The notes under the pieces: generated by a model
What the model saw: the letters and a program-made list of their open reading frames with translations, nothing else
What the model was told of the DNA's origin: nothing
The model's database searches: none
From: an uncultured Oscillospiraceae bacterium
GTDB taxonomy: Bacteria > Bacillota > Clostridia > Oscillospirales > Ruminococcaceae
Direction of reading: 5' to 3'
Assembly (NCBI GenBank): GCA_900548355.1
Contig: URKR01000011.1
Coordinates: 6,637-70,636, forward strand
Length of the DNA: 64,000 nt
Shown here: in pieces, positions 19,397-28,128 of the stretch
Layout of the letters: every line of letters begins with the position of its first letter
Position numbering within the stretch: position 1 is the first letter of the stretch
Made by a program: the position numbers and the translations under genes

Positions 19397-19744
19397 CTAA
19401 AATTCCACCAGCTCCACCCCCACTTCCCAGACAGCCTGCCCTTCCCGGGCGGCGCGGAGCTGGGTGGTGCGCGTGCCGGCATACATCTGGGCCGTGCGGG
19501 TCTGCCCAAAGAAATACTGTACGGTAAACTGATCGGGCGCCGTCGCGTTGAGGATCGCCGCACAGTCGGCAGTGGAAAGCGCCTTCCACTGCACGCTGAT
19601 CTTGGCCACCCCGCCGCGCAGCCGCTGCCGCACCAGCATCCCGTCCTCGGTGCGGCCGGTATCGGCGCTGTCCAGATCGTTGAGGGTCACGGTGTAGCTG
19701 TGCGGCGCCGGCAGCGCCACGCCGTCCACCTTTAAAATGTCCAT
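19397..19744 (-). CDS. phage tail protein, DUF6711-like
   Basis: 115 residues from the ATG at 19744, preceded by GGGAGGT; the longer frame upstream is a shadow inside the tape measure gene. MDILKVDGVALPAPHSYTVT, then DSADTGRTEDGMLVRQR and a beta-rich core fit small tail proteins that follow the tape measure in clostridial phages. Four bases separate it from the tape measure stop. Confidence 0.65.
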   Translation of the reverse strand: MDILKVDGVALPAPHSYTVTLNDLDSADTGRTEDGMLVRQRLRGGVAKISVQWKALSTADCAAILNATAPDQFTVQYFFGQTRTAQMYAGTRTTQLRAAREGQAVWEVGVELVEF

Positions 19745-19748
19745 GCCT

Positions 19749-21530
19749 TCACCTCCCGCCGGTGCGCAGGCTGCGCCGCCGCTGGCTCCGGGCAACAACG
19801 GTGTCCAGCAGTTCATCACCGATGTAGATATTGATCGGCTGGCCGCTGTCCTCCCCCAGGTAGTTTGCCAGCGTTTCGGCAAAAGCCTGGCGGATTGTAT
19901 CAAGCGGCGCCTCAATGTTCACCCCCTGCCGCTGGTCGCCCAGAAGCGCCAGGAAGGCCCTGTTCGGCGGGATCACCGCCCCGGCCGCCAGCGCCGGCAC
20001 CCGCAGCGGCGCAGCAGCCAGCGTCGGGGCCGCACTGTAGGCCGCCCGGCTGCGCCGGCCTGATGCGCCGCCCGCAGCGGCCGAGGCCCCGCTGAGCTGC
20101 CGCAGCGCGGCCAACGCGCTTTCCACCGCGTCCAGAATGCCGCTGATGAAGCCGTTCACAAGCCCTCCCAGCCCGTCCACCGCGCCGCGCACCGTCGCGG
20201 TGATCGTCTGCCAGGCCTCAGCCACCGCCGCCTGCATCCGCTGCCACCCGGCCTGCCAGTCTCCCAGCAACACGCCGGTCAGGAAATCCGCCAGCCCGCG
20301 CAGCAGTTCAAGCAGTGTTTCAAGCAGTCCCGCCATTACGCCAACCGCCACCCCGACCGCAGCGGCCGCCGTCTCAAACACCTGGGCGAGCAGCGGGCCG
20401 AAGCTCGCGACCGCAAAGTTCAGCAGGGGGGCCAGCGCCTCATTCCAGAAAGCCAACAGCAGGTTGATGACCGCGCCAACCGCCTGGGCCAGCGCCCCGA
20501 ACAAAGGCGAAAGCGCCCCTTCCCACAGCGCACCGATACCTGCGATCAGGTTTTGCAGCAGCGGCTGCACCGCGCCGGTCCACAGCGTATCCAGAATGCC
20601 GATCAGGTTCTGCACGCCTTCCCGCACACCGGCCAGCACCGGCGCGCCGTAGTTCTGCCAGGCCGCCTCCACCGCCGCCATCAGCCCCTGCCAAATCTGC
20701 AGTGCCAGCGCGAGCGCCGGCTGCAGGACGCCATGCACAAACTGCCCGGCCACCCCCGCCAGCCAGACAAAGACATCGCCAAGCGCAGCAACAGCCGTTG
20801 CAACCGCCCCGCCCGCGATCGGCGCAAACGCCGCCGAAAAGCTGTTGACCAGGCCGGGGGCAAACACCCCGCCAAGGTAGCCGAGCAGCGGCGCCAGCGT
20901 TCCCTGCCACAGCCGCCCGGCCGCGGCCGAAACCGGCCCCCATACCGCGAGCGCCGCGGCCTGCATCTGGCCCCAGGCGCTTTGCCAGGCCGTGATTGCC
21001 GGCGCGTAAAGCGCGCGCAGCTTCTCCCAAAAGCCCGCCACGGCGATCCGCGCGGCCTCGAGCATTGCCTGCAGGGCGGTCAGGTCGGGTGCATCTGTTG
21101 TCTCTTTGCGGGCAGCCCCCGCATTTTTCCCGGCAGAACCAGCGCTTTCCCCCGCCGTTCCTGCCGCAGCCGGCGCGGCCAGCCGCTCGATCTCGTCAAA
21201 ACTTGCAAGGCTGCGCACAGCCCTCGTCGCCTGGCGCGCCGTCGTAGCCGCCGCTTTGCCAATCGCCCTGACCGAAGCCGCCGTGCCGTCGGCATCCCGG
21301 CCCGCCTCGGCCAGCCCTTTGCCGGAGAATACCCCCAGCAGCTGCCGGGCCCCGGTGCAGGCGTTTTCAGCCAGGCGTCCCAGGCGCTGCAGCATCCCGC
21401 CGGCGCGCCCGCCGGCCGCTGCGGCCGTGTCCAGCGCGCGGGCCATGCCCTGCACCGCCGTTTCCAGCGCCGTCACCGCCCGCACCGGGTCGCTTTCGGC
21501 CAGCGCGTCAAACCACAGGTCTCTTGCCAT
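19749..21530 (-). CDS. phage tail tape measure protein
   Basis: 593 residues from the ATG at 21530 (GAGGAGG upstream). N-terminal coiled-coil-prone region (EALAESDPVRAVTALETAVQ-like, residues 8-25), long Ala/Gly/Leu/Trp-rich hydrophobic central part with repeated WQSAWGQMQ and LWEGAL patterns, and a positively charged C-terminus (RSQRRRSLRTGGR). Position after the Gp15-like chaperone and this composition are diagnostic. The family rule of about 1.5 angstroms per residue predicts a tail near 90 nm, shorter than most siphophages. No lysozyme domain is visible. Confidence 0.88.
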   Translation of the reverse strand: MARDLWFDALAESDPVRAVTALETAVQGMARALDTAAAAGGRAGGMLQRLGRLAENACTGARQLLGVFSGKGLAEAGRDADGTAASVRAIGKAAATTARQATRAVRSLASFDEIERLAAPAAAGTAGESAGSAGKNAGAARKETTDAPDLTALQAMLEAARIAVAGFWEKLRALYAPAITAWQSAWGQMQAAALAVWGPVSAAAGRLWQGTLAPLLGYLGGVFAPGLVNSFSAAFAPIAGGAVATAVAALGDVFVWLAGVAGQFVHGVLQPALALALQIWQGLMAAVEAAWQNYGAPVLAGVREGVQNLIGILDTLWTGAVQPLLQNLIAGIGALWEGALSPLFGALAQAVGAVINLLLAFWNEALAPLLNFAVASFGPLLAQVFETAAAAVGVAVGVMAGLLETLLELLRGLADFLTGVLLGDWQAGWQRMQAAVAEAWQTITATVRGAVDGLGGLVNGFISGILDAVESALAALRQLSGASAAAGGASGRRSRAAYSAAPTLAAAPLRVPALAAGAVIPPNRAFLALLGDQRQGVNIEAPLDTIRQAFAETLANYLGEDSGQPINIYIGDELLDTVVARSQRRRSLRTGGR

Positions 21531-22134
21531 CCGTCCTCCTCTCTGCACCGGTCCGGACCGGCGCGTTCAACCTGGCGAGCAGTTCCTCCCGGGCCGCCCG
21601 CTCTTCGGCCGAAAGCGGCGCGCGCAGGTCGATGCGCGCACGGTGGGCGCGGTAGTAGTCAAGTTCCCACCCTTCCAGCTTTTTGCCCCGGCGCAGCTTG
21701 TCCCGGATCGCCACCGCCGTCGCAAGCGGCCCTTCCCCAATTGCCGCAAACCATCCCAGAAAACTCCACCAGTGCAGGTACGGCAGCGCCCGCACCTCAC
21801 AGCCGGCGGCCCGGTTCACCCCGGCCACAATCCAGTCGGCGTCCCTCTGCCAGTCGATCAGCCGCGGGCCGGGCTTTGCCTGTTCCGCCGTGCCGCCGGC
21901 CAGAAAGTCCGCCATCGCTTCGGCCGCCGCCGGCCAGAGCGCGGGCGCCATCCCGCCGAAATCGGGGTAGAACAGCGCAAGCGCCACATACCAGCCTTCC
22001 TCCCGGTTCGGGGCTTCGGGGCCGGGGGCCGGCTCCAGCCAGGGCAGCAGCCCCAGTATGTCGCGGTAGTCGGTGTGGCAGTCATATGGCCGGCCCGCCA
22101 CCGTCACGCTGCGCGGCAGTTCCCAGCCGGTCAT
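21508..22134 (-). CDS. phage Gp15-like tail assembly protein
   Basis: 208 residues, Trp-rich, fitting the bacteriophage Gp15 family (tail assembly chaperone position): N-terminal VTVAGRPYDCHTDYRDILGL, the ALALFYP segment, a LIDWQRDADWIVAGVN block and a WWSFLGWFAAIG segment are the family landmarks. It overlaps the previous gene by 4 bases (ATGA) and the tape measure by 23 bases. Confidence 0.78.
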   Translation of the reverse strand: MTGWELPRSVTVAGRPYDCHTDYRDILGLLPWLEPAPGPEAPNREEGWYVALALFYPDFGGMAPALWPAAAEAMADFLAGGTAEQAKPGPRLIDWQRDADWIVAGVNRAAGCEVRALPYLHWWSFLGWFAAIGEGPLATAVAIRDKLRRGKKLEGWELDYYRAHRARIDLRAPLSAEERAAREELLARLNAPVRTGAERRTDGKRPVV

Positions 22135-22610
22135 GCCGGGCCTCCCCCGGGCGCCAGGGCGGCGCGGGCCGCCCTGGCCGCATCCGCCTTGGCCACCGCC
22201 GCGGCGGCCGAAGTCTGCAGCGTGCGCGCGGCCCCCTGTTCCAGCACCGGGGCCAGCGCGTCAAGCAGATTTTGCACAACCGGCCGCCCGTTCGCGCCGA
22301 GCCCCGCAAGGTTCACCCCTTCAAGCAGCGCGTCAAAATCGTTTTCCGTCCCGAACACCCGGCCCAGCATCTCCTTGATCTGCCGGTCGTACTCGGCCAG
22401 CAGCGCCAGGCTTTTCTCGGTGCGTTCGGCTTCGCCGGCCGCCGCCAGATCGTCCAGCGCACTGCGCAGCGAAATTCCCATCTCTTCCAGCGTTTCTTTC
22501 GCCTCAAAAAAGCGGTGGTAGACGTTCGGGTCGCCGGGGTTGAACCGCAGCGGCCCCCGTCCGTTCAGGGTGAATGCCTCCACCCCGGTGTCCACAATCA
22601 AACTCTGCAT
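22131..22610 (-). CDS. phage tail assembly chaperone-like protein (DUF6673-like)
   Basis: 159 residues, strongly helical and acidic. The segment FTLNGRGPLRFNPGDPNVYH followed by RFFEAKETLEEM is a hallmark of the small protein between tail tube and Gp15 in Firmicute phages. ATG at 22610 follows GGAGG. A programmed frameshift joining it to Gp15 is not indicated: the genes overlap by ATGA and Gp15 has its own start. Confidence 0.68.
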   Translation of the reverse strand: MQSLIVDTGVEAFTLNGRGPLRFNPGDPNVYHRFFEAKETLEEMGISLRSALDDLAAAGEAERTEKSLALLAEYDRQIKEMLGRVFGTENDFDALLEGVNLAGLGANGRPVVQNLLDALAPVLEQGAARTLQTSAAAAVAKADAARAARAALAPGGGPA

Positions 22611-22656
22611 CGGTTGCCTCCTTTTGTGTATTTCCCACCCGCCCGCCCCATTCGGA

Positions 22657-23139
22657 TCAGCCCGCCGAAGGCGTGAAGGTCTTGCTTTCGATGTTGAAGG
22701 TGCCGGCCGTCTTAACGCCGGTATAATGGATGTTGAAGGGGATCTGATAGCCGGTTGTATCGCCGCCGTAGCTCACGATCTCGACATAACATTCCTCTTT
22801 GACAGCCGGGTAAGCCCCCGCCGAAGCCTCGCCCCAGAGCTTGACTTCGACAATGTCGGTTTTGAGATCGTCAAGCACGAGATCTCCGTCAATAATCTCC
22901 TGCAGCTTTTCAAACAGCGGGTCATCCGCCTCGGCGTAATAGGGCGCCACCTCGCCCTGTTTCTGGTAGCTGTCGATGACGATCGAGGTCTGGCCGAGGA
23001 TGTTCGCCTTTTTTTCGACATTTGCGCTCAGCTCGGGCGCATACTCCTCAAGATCCGCGCCCAGCCGGCAGTAGCTGGCCGTCTCCTCTCCAAAGGCCGC
23101 ATTCAGGTAATGCGCCATGTATTTGCGTTCAATCTTCAA
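22657..23139 (-). CDS. phage major tail tube protein
   Basis: 160 residues. Start is TTG at 23139, overlapping the preceding stop (TTGA) and 7 bases after GGAGG; an ATG seven codons later is possible. Sequence (HYLNAAFGEETASYCRLGADL, split here at residue 10; NVEKKANILGQTS; YQIPFNIHYTGVKTAGTF) matches the tail-tube proteins of clostridial siphophages. Together with a tape measure it implies a non-contractile tail; no sheath gene is present. Confidence 0.75.
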   Translation of the reverse strand: MKIERKYMAHYLNAAFGEETASYCRLGADLEEYAPELSANVEKKANILGQTSIVIDSYQKQGEVAPYYAEADDPLFEKLQEIIDGDLVLDDLKTDIVEVKLWGEASAGAYPAVKEECYVEIVSYGGDTTGYQIPFNIHYTGVKTAGTFNIESKTFTPSAG

Positions 23140-23597
23140 ATTTGTCCTCCTTCGTATAATTCGGTGTATTCAGCCCGCAGCGTCACACAGTAGACGGCGG
23201 TACCAATATCGCCGGCGGTTTCCAGGCTGCCGGCCAGCGCGGCCAGCGTTTCGCTGCCGGGGTCGGTATTGCCGAAAAGCGGTGCTTTGCCCGCCGCGCT
23301 CTCGGCCGCCACCCAGGCGGCAAGGCTGCGCAGCCGCGCGGCGTTTGCCGGGGCGCTGCCCCGCCCGTGCGGCAGTTTCAGCCGCAGCGCAAAGGTTTCG
23401 CGCCAGCGCATCCGCCGCCGGCCCAAAAGGTCGGCCCGCAGCGCAACCGGCTGCCGCCCGCCGGGAAACAGGCCGGCCGAAAACGGCTGGGCGGGCAGGT
23501 TGTCCACCCAGATCGGCCGGATGCCCGCCAGCGCCGGCGCCTTTTGCAAAAATGCTGCCAGCGCCGCCAGCCGGGCATCCTGTTGGGGTTCGGGCAT
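23136..23597 (-). CDS. phage tail terminator / minor capsid protein (Minor_capsid-3-like)
   Basis: 153 residues, ATG after GGAGG. The pattern of an N-terminal helix, WVDNLPAQPFSAGLFPGG and RWRETFALRLKLP is typical of the family called phage minor capsid protein 3, which occupies the head-tail joining or tail terminator position. It overlaps the tail tube start by 4 bases. Confidence 0.65.
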   Translation of the reverse strand: MPEPQQDARLAALAAFLQKAPALAGIRPIWVDNLPAQPFSAGLFPGGRQPVALRADLLGRRRMRWRETFALRLKLPHGRGSAPANAARLRSLAAWVAAESAAGKAPLFGNTDPGSETLAALAGSLETAGDIGTAVYCVTLRAEYTELYEGGQI

Positions 23598-23611
23598 CGG
23601 GGTCCCTCCTT

Positions 23612-24031
23612 TCAGTTTGTCAGGCTATGCGCGCCGCTGCCGGTGCGGGTCCACCAGCCGCCGGCTTCAAGGTGGCAGGGCGTGCCGGCCAGATACTTCG
23701 GGTGGACATACTGCACGCAGCACAGCCCCGGCGTCGTCTCCGGCACAAAAGTCTCCCAGCCGTCCCAGTCAACCTCCGGCCCCACGCCCGCCAGCACCCG
23801 GTCGCCGGGGGCGAGGGTGTACGCCTCGCCCCACCGCGCCGCGGCCTGCGGAACAATCAGCAGAAAAGCTTCGGCCTCCTGGCGGCCTGCCTCGGTCGTT
23901 GTGCGCCGGCGCCGCAAATCGAAAAACACGCCCTGTAAAACGGTGCGGCTCACCTTCTCGGCCTGCTCTTCCAGATGGTAGAGCGTAACGGTTTGGCGGC
24001 ACAGCGGGTAGCGCAGCGCAGTTTCAGGCAT
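23612..24031 (-). CDS. phage minor capsid / head-tail joining protein
   Basis: 139 residues from the ATG at 24031; the longer frame above it is a shadow of the previous gene. Contains PLCRQTVTLYHLEEQAEKVS and CCVQYVHPKYLAGTPCHLEAG. Its length, place before the tail terminator and beta-rich pattern fit the head-closure or minor capsid 1/2 group. I cannot separate these roles by eye. It overlaps its upstream neighbour by 8 bases. Confidence 0.55.
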   Translation of the reverse strand: MPETALRYPLCRQTVTLYHLEEQAEKVSRTVLQGVFFDLRRRRTTTEAGRQEAEAFLLIVPQAAARWGEAYTLAPGDRVLAGVGPEVDWDGWETFVPETTPGLCCVQYVHPKYLAGTPCHLEAGGWWTRTGSGAHSLTN

Positions 24032-24389
24032 GCCGCACCCCCCGCTCAATCTGCAAAAAGTCCTCCGCCACCTGGCGGAAAAACCTCTCCCGCAGGTAAA
24101 GCGTTGCCGGGCAGAGTTCGGGCGGGGCCGCATAGCTTTCACTCACGCTGCCCACGGCGGCCGAAGCCACGCCGCGGCGCGCATCCTCGCCGTCAAACTC
24201 AAACATGGCGTCTGCAATTGCGCAGATCGCATTTTCCTCCGCATTGGGCTGGTCCGGGCGCGGGGTCACGCGGTAAAGCTGCCGCATCCGGGCAAGCTTG
24301 CGCTGCGCCCGGGCCGCGTAGCTGGCAAAGTCAGCTTCGGGGATATCCTCGCCGAGATAGGTTCCGGTATAAAAGGCATAATCAGGCAA
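24024..24389 (-). CDS. phage head-tail connector-like protein (TTG start)
   Basis: 121 residues. The start is TTG at 24389, 8 bases after GGAGG; a longer ATG frame runs back into the capsid gene in another frame and is a shadow. Sequence begins PDYAFYTGTYLGEDIPEADF and continues with helices (ARAQRKLARMRQLY; AICAIADAMFEF), the layout of Gp6-like connector proteins that form the ring under the portal. Directly follows the capsid gene, as expected. Confidence 0.6.
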   Translation of the reverse strand: MPDYAFYTGTYLGEDIPEADFASYAARAQRKLARMRQLYRVTPRPDQPNAEENAICAIADAMFEFDGEDARRGVASAAVGSVSESYAAPPELCPATLYLRERFFRQVAEDFLQIERGVRHA

Positions 24390-24402
24390 CGGCGCCGCCT
24401 CC

Positions 24403-25293
24403 TTACTGCTTGAAGTAGGCCAGCACCACCTTCGCCTCGTTCGAGAGCACCGCAACATAGAACTCGTCGGCCGTGATCTCGGTGGTGCGGACCTTGGGTT
24501 TGCGCTCGGTTTCGACATTGACATCCCGTTTGCGGTAGATGGTCAGCGCCGGCACCTCGTCCTCCACCTCGGGGTCGGTCTCAAGCTTGACGATCGGGCA
24601 GGCGTAGCAGTTGACGGCCGTCGCATCGTCCCCTTCGCCGTCCGGGTCGTAGGAGACAACCGGCACCTTCTTCGAAGGCACAACCCGGCATCCCGCAATC
24701 ATGCCGACCTCACCCGAAAGCATAACCCCGCCCTGGTACTTGTCGGCGCTCAGGAAATCGGCATCCTTGCGCAGGGCGGTCAGCTGCTTGGGGTGGATGA
24801 AGAGGACTTTGTCGGTCCCCTGCTCCTCCTCAAACAGGTCGAGCGCGTTGACGATTCCCTCGTAGTCAAGCGCGCCGGCGCTGCCGTTATAGACAAGGCT
24901 CGCGCCCTGCAAGGCGTCCATGCAGTCGTTGTCGATCTTGGCCGCGATGGCCAGCGCGAGCTGGGTGTTCGCCTCGCCGACCGGGTTGCCGTAGCCCGAA
25001 AGCACGGCCTCGTCGGTCAGGCTGACCCCTTTCATCGCCTTTTTGACGGTGGCCTGCCGGGTCGAGGTGGTCATCTTCTCAATCGTGACGGCCTCGCCCT
25101 CGGCCACATCGGCCGCGTCGCCGATGTAGCCGTAGGAGGGCACCGTGATCGTATCGCCCGGCACCCCGACAAGGGTGTCGTCCACCTTCGCAAACGGGGC
25201 GACCCGCAGCTTTTTCGGGATCTTGGCCGAAACCATGTCCCCCATCACCTCGGGGTCAATCAGGTCGCTGAGCTTGGTAATCGTATCTGCCAT
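24403..25293 (-). CDS. phage major capsid protein
   Basis: 296 residues from the ATG at 25293 (AAGGAG upstream). MADTITKLSDLIDPEVMGDM, then VDDTLVGVPGDTITVP, IGDAADVAEGEAV and a C-terminal KRDVNVETERKPKVRTTEI are characteristic of the N4-gp56-type / HK97-fold capsid group found in clostridial phages. There is no long N-terminal delta region and no protease gene upstream, so head maturation would not involve a recognisable prohead protease. Confidence 0.85.
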   Translation of the reverse strand: MADTITKLSDLIDPEVMGDMVSAKIPKKLRVAPFAKVDDTLVGVPGDTITVPSYGYIGDAADVAEGEAVTIEKMTTSTRQATVKKAMKGVSLTDEAVLSGYGNPVGEANTQLALAIAAKIDNDCMDALQGASLVYNGSAGALDYEGIVNALDLFEEEQGTDKVLFIHPKQLTALRKDADFLSADKYQGGVMLSGEVGMIAGCRVVPSKKVPVVSYDPDGEGDDATAVNCYACPIVKLETDPEVEDEVPALTIYRKRDVNVETERKPKVRTTEITADEFYVAVLSNEAKVVLAYFKQ

Positions 25294-25372
25294 AGTTGGC
25301 TCCTTTCTGTTTTGTCCTGAAGAAATGAAAAATGAAGAATGAAAAATTATTGCGTTTTTGAACGTGCTCCCC

Positions 25373-25537
25373 TCATCTCTCCCGCCGCAAACGCTCATAC
25401 GCCTCGGGGTCGTCCCGTTTGAAGGCCAGGCGCTCACGGTAACTCATGCGGGCCAGGGCCTCGGCGTCGGGCAAAACGGCCGCGCTGCCGGTACCGGCCG
25501 CGTAGGGCGCAGGGGCCGTATCAGGCTTCTTCTCCAT
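25373..25537 (-). CDS. small phage protein between portal and capsid (scaffold position)
   Basis: 54 residues from the ATG at 25537 (GGGAGGT upstream), charged and helical at the C-terminus (ARMSYRERLAFKRDDPEAY). It overlaps the portal stop by 17 bases. This is where a scaffolding protein normally lies, but it is far shorter than usual scaffolds. The intervening 25294-25372 is AT-richer and has no other gene. Confidence 0.55.
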   Translation of the reverse strand: MEKKPDTAPAPYAAGTGSAAVLPDAEALARMSYRERLAFKRDDPEAYERLRRER

Positions 25538-26888
25538 GTTTTTCACCTCCCTTCGCCGCTGCGGGCATATACCGCTCCCGCACGGCGGCCAGATCCGCCT
25601 CGGTTTCGTGCGGCAGGCCGAAGTACCAGGCCAGCGCGTACTCCGGCCGCAGCAGCCCGTCGGCGGCCATTTCTCGGTATTCCTGCCAGGTCTGCGCCCG
25701 GTCATACAGCACCCCGTCCCCCCAATCCAGGGTCAGCGCCGCCGCGGCGTCGTAGGGTTCCGCATCGCACAGGCCATACGCCCGGCCCAGCGCTTCGCAC
25801 AAAGCCAGCGCCTCCTCCACCGCACACCGCCAGGCTGCCTGGAAATCCCCGATCGTCAGGTTGTATTCGCCTGAGGAGGAACTCACTTCGGTCGCCGTAC
25901 GTTCGGTTGCATCCACCTCGCTCAGCGTTCCGCGTCGCAGCCCGATCAAACTCTCGCACCCGCGCAGGATGTCCTGCTTGCGCGCAAGAAAACTCGCGTC
26001 CCGCAGCGGCGGGCTGTAAACCGTTACGCCAAGGTTCGCCGGGTCGTCGGGCAGGCCGACAAAGAGGTCGTCTCGGTAATCGGCCCGGCCGCCGGGGTCA
26101 CGCCGCAAAAGATCCTCTGAGGCAAACACCCGCGAAGCGCCGTTTTCAAACTCCCGCCGCAGCTGGTGTTCGGTGCGTCCCAGCCGGTGCAAAAGCCCCG
26201 CCGCCGGCGCAAAAACGCCAACCGCCTCGGCCCCGCCGTCCACACAGTTGAGCATCGGGGTGCGCAGGCTTGCCAGCCCCACCCCCGGCACGCCGGGCAG
26301 CAGCAGGGTCGGGCGCAGGTCGGCCGTGGCCGGCAGCGCGGCCAGCGGCGCTTCCCGCCCGAGCCGCCCGCCCGCAAGCTCAAACAGCCGGGTTTCAATT
26401 GTCAGCCCGTCCGCACCGGCGCTGCGCCGTTCAAGCAGCATATAGTGCCGCCCCGCGCCGGACAGCAGCTCCATTGTGCCAACAGCCTGCAGCCTTCCTT
26501 CGGCGTCACGGCCAAGCGGCGCGAAACAATCCCGCCGCACCGGCACAAAGGCAAAGCCTTTGCCGGCCGGTACCGGTTTGAGCAGGCATTCCCCGCCAAC
26601 CAGGGCCGCCTGCATCGCCCGGCCTTTCACCGCGTCCAGCGCGCGCAGGTTGCCGGCCATCCAGCCGACCTTGGCCTCGCCGGGGGCAAGCCGGCTCTCG
26701 TATTCGGCAAAGACAGCGCGGCACAGCTTGCTGACAATCAGCACCGGCAGCCTGTCGGCCGGGTCCTCGCCAGGGAAAGCCCGGCCAAAATACAGGTCGA
26801 ACCACTCCCGGATCGCCGCCTGCATCTTCGGGCCGGTCACATCCCCGCGGCCGAACGCCTGCTCCAGATAGCTTGTGTAGGGGTTCAT
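25521..26888 (-). CDS. phage portal protein
   Basis: 455 residues, SPP1-like portal length. N-terminal helical region (AAIREWFDLYFGR), central wing, and the conserved stretch ERTATEVSSSSGEYNLTIGD around residues 345-365 typical of portals in this phage group, followed by a helical stem and crown. The ATG overlaps the terminase stop (ATGA) after GGAAGG. It forms the dodecameric DNA entry channel of the head. Confidence 0.82.
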   Translation of the reverse strand: MNPYTSYLEQAFGRGDVTGPKMQAAIREWFDLYFGRAFPGEDPADRLPVLIVSKLCRAVFAEYESRLAPGEAKVGWMAGNLRALDAVKGRAMQAALVGGECLLKPVPAGKGFAFVPVRRDCFAPLGRDAEGRLQAVGTMELLSGAGRHYMLLERRSAGADGLTIETRLFELAGGRLGREAPLAALPATADLRPTLLLPGVPGVGLASLRTPMLNCVDGGAEAVGVFAPAAGLLHRLGRTEHQLRREFENGASRVFASEDLLRRDPGGRADYRDDLFVGLPDDPANLGVTVYSPPLRDASFLARKQDILRGCESLIGLRRGTLSEVDATERTATEVSSSSGEYNLTIGDFQAAWRCAVEEALALCEALGRAYGLCDAEPYDAAAALTLDWGDGVLYDRAQTWQEYREMAADGLLRPEYALAWYFGLPHETEADLAAVRERYMPAAAKGGEKHGEEA

Positions 26889-28111
26889 AGATCACCTTCC
26901 TTTGTCTCCCGCCGCCGCCACAGCCGCTCCACGGCGTAGCGCACAGCGTCGATATGATGGTTGTTCAGGTCTGGGTAGCCGGGCAGCACCTCTCCGCTGC
27001 GCGGGTCGCGCGCATACTCATACCCCGTGAATTCAGCCGCCGTGTCGGGGCAGCGCGCCGGGTCAATGACAATCGCATCCAGGCTTTGCAGCCACTTCAT
27101 GCCCGCGTCCAGGCTGCCCGGCCCCTTGCGGGCCGCACGGCAGGGCAGGCCCAGCGCGCGGTAGTCGGCGCAGCTCTTGGGCTCAGCCGCATCGGCGGTC
27201 AGGGTCTCGTCCGGCCCGGCGCAGACGCCGCGGCTTTTGAGCAGGGCGGCGGTTTCCCGGTTCGGGGCGCGGCGGCGGGTCAGCTCGTCAAAGATGTAGA
27301 GTGTGCGCCGCGCCGCGTCATACCCGGCCGCATTGTAAGCCCAGGGGTCGGGGTACCAGCCCCAGTCCACGCCGTGGTACCGCCGCTCAAACCCTGCGCA
27401 GGCCGCGTCCGCAATCGCTTCCAACCGCAAGTTGGTGAAGACCGCCGCCCCGCAGCCCACAACTTCGCCGAGATACTCGTGCCGGTAGGCAAGTTCGTTC
27501 ACCTGCCGCAGGTGGTCGGCATCGGCCAGAAAGCGCGGCCCCAGCCAGGCGGCGGGCAGGTCGCGGTAGGTTGTGTGCAGCACCCGTTTGCCGGCCCGCG
27601 GTTCAAGCGCGTACCGGTTGACCCAGCTGCGCGGCGTAGCCGGTGGGTTGAAACTTTTAAGCGCAAGCGCAAACGCCCCGCCGCGGAACAGGCTCTGCTC
27701 CACGCTGCGCACCTCCTCCGGCCCGTCAAACTGGTCAAGTTCCTCAAACCAGGCCAGCCCGATCGCCCCAAACGGCGCGCGGATACTTTTGAGCTTGCCC
27801 GCGTCATCCAACCCGAAAAAGTAGATCTTCTGCCCGGTGGGCAGGTAGGTGCACTCCATCGGGCTAACCGTGCAGCGGAACCTGGCCCCCAGCCCCAGCG
27901 CCCCGATCGCCCAAACCACCTGGGCATAGACGCTTGCGCGCAGCGTGCCGCCCACCTTGCGCAGCACAACGGCGTGGCAATCGGGGTGGCGCAGCAGCTG
28001 CAAAATCAGCTCGAGCGATAGATAGCTCGATTTCCCGCTGCCGCGCCCGCCCTTGGCCACAACCTCGGCCAGCGCGCCGGCGCGGATTTCCCGGTGCACC
28101 GGCCAGAACAC
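26885..28111 (-). CDS. phage terminase large subunit
   Basis: 408 residues from the GTG at 28111. Walker A GGRGSGKSS (residues 21-29), Walker B LAWFEELDQF (119-128) and the nuclease-domain aspartate in GVDWGWYPDP (Asp249) are all present, as is a late DLNNHHIDAVRYA, so ATPase and nuclease look intact. The type is PBSX/XtmB-like. The GTG has no ribosome site; homologues generally begin about ten residues earlier, and the same frame continues upstream to an ATC at 28142-28144 that lies 9 bases after GGAGGT, which may be the true start. Confidence 0.9.
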   Translation of the reverse strand: MFWPVHREIRAGALAEVVAKGGRGSGKSSYLSLELILQLLRHPDCHAVVLRKVGGTLRASVYAQVVWAIGALGLGARFRCTVSPMECTYLPTGQKIYFFGLDDAGKLKSIRAPFGAIGLAWFEELDQFDGPEEVRSVEQSLFRGGAFALALKSFNPPATPRSWVNRYALEPRAGKRVLHTTYRDLPAAWLGPRFLADADHLRQVNELAYRHEYLGEVVGCGAAVFTNLRLEAIADAACAGFERRYHGVDWGWYPDPWAYNAAGYDAARRTLYIFDELTRRRAPNRETAALLKSRGVCAGPDETLTADAAEPKSCADYRALGLPCRAARKGPGSLDAGMKWLQSLDAIVIDPARCPDTAAEFTGYEYARDPRSGEVLPGYPDLNNHHIDAVRYAVERLWRRRETKEGDL

Positions 28112-28128
28112 CGGCGCAATCAGCTTGC

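Noticed and set aside
22131..22610. Programmed frameshift between tail chaperone genes, as in lambda G/GT
   Set aside because: The two genes overlap by ATGA, the second has its own start and Gp15-type identity, and no slippery heptamer was seen near the end of the first.
17681..22676. Very long rightward open frames (over 680 codons) opposite the tail genes
   Set aside because: They are antisense shadows in GC-rich DNA: compositions rich in Arg, Gln, His and Pro, no ribosome sites, no family features, while the minus strand encodes a coherent set of tail genes.
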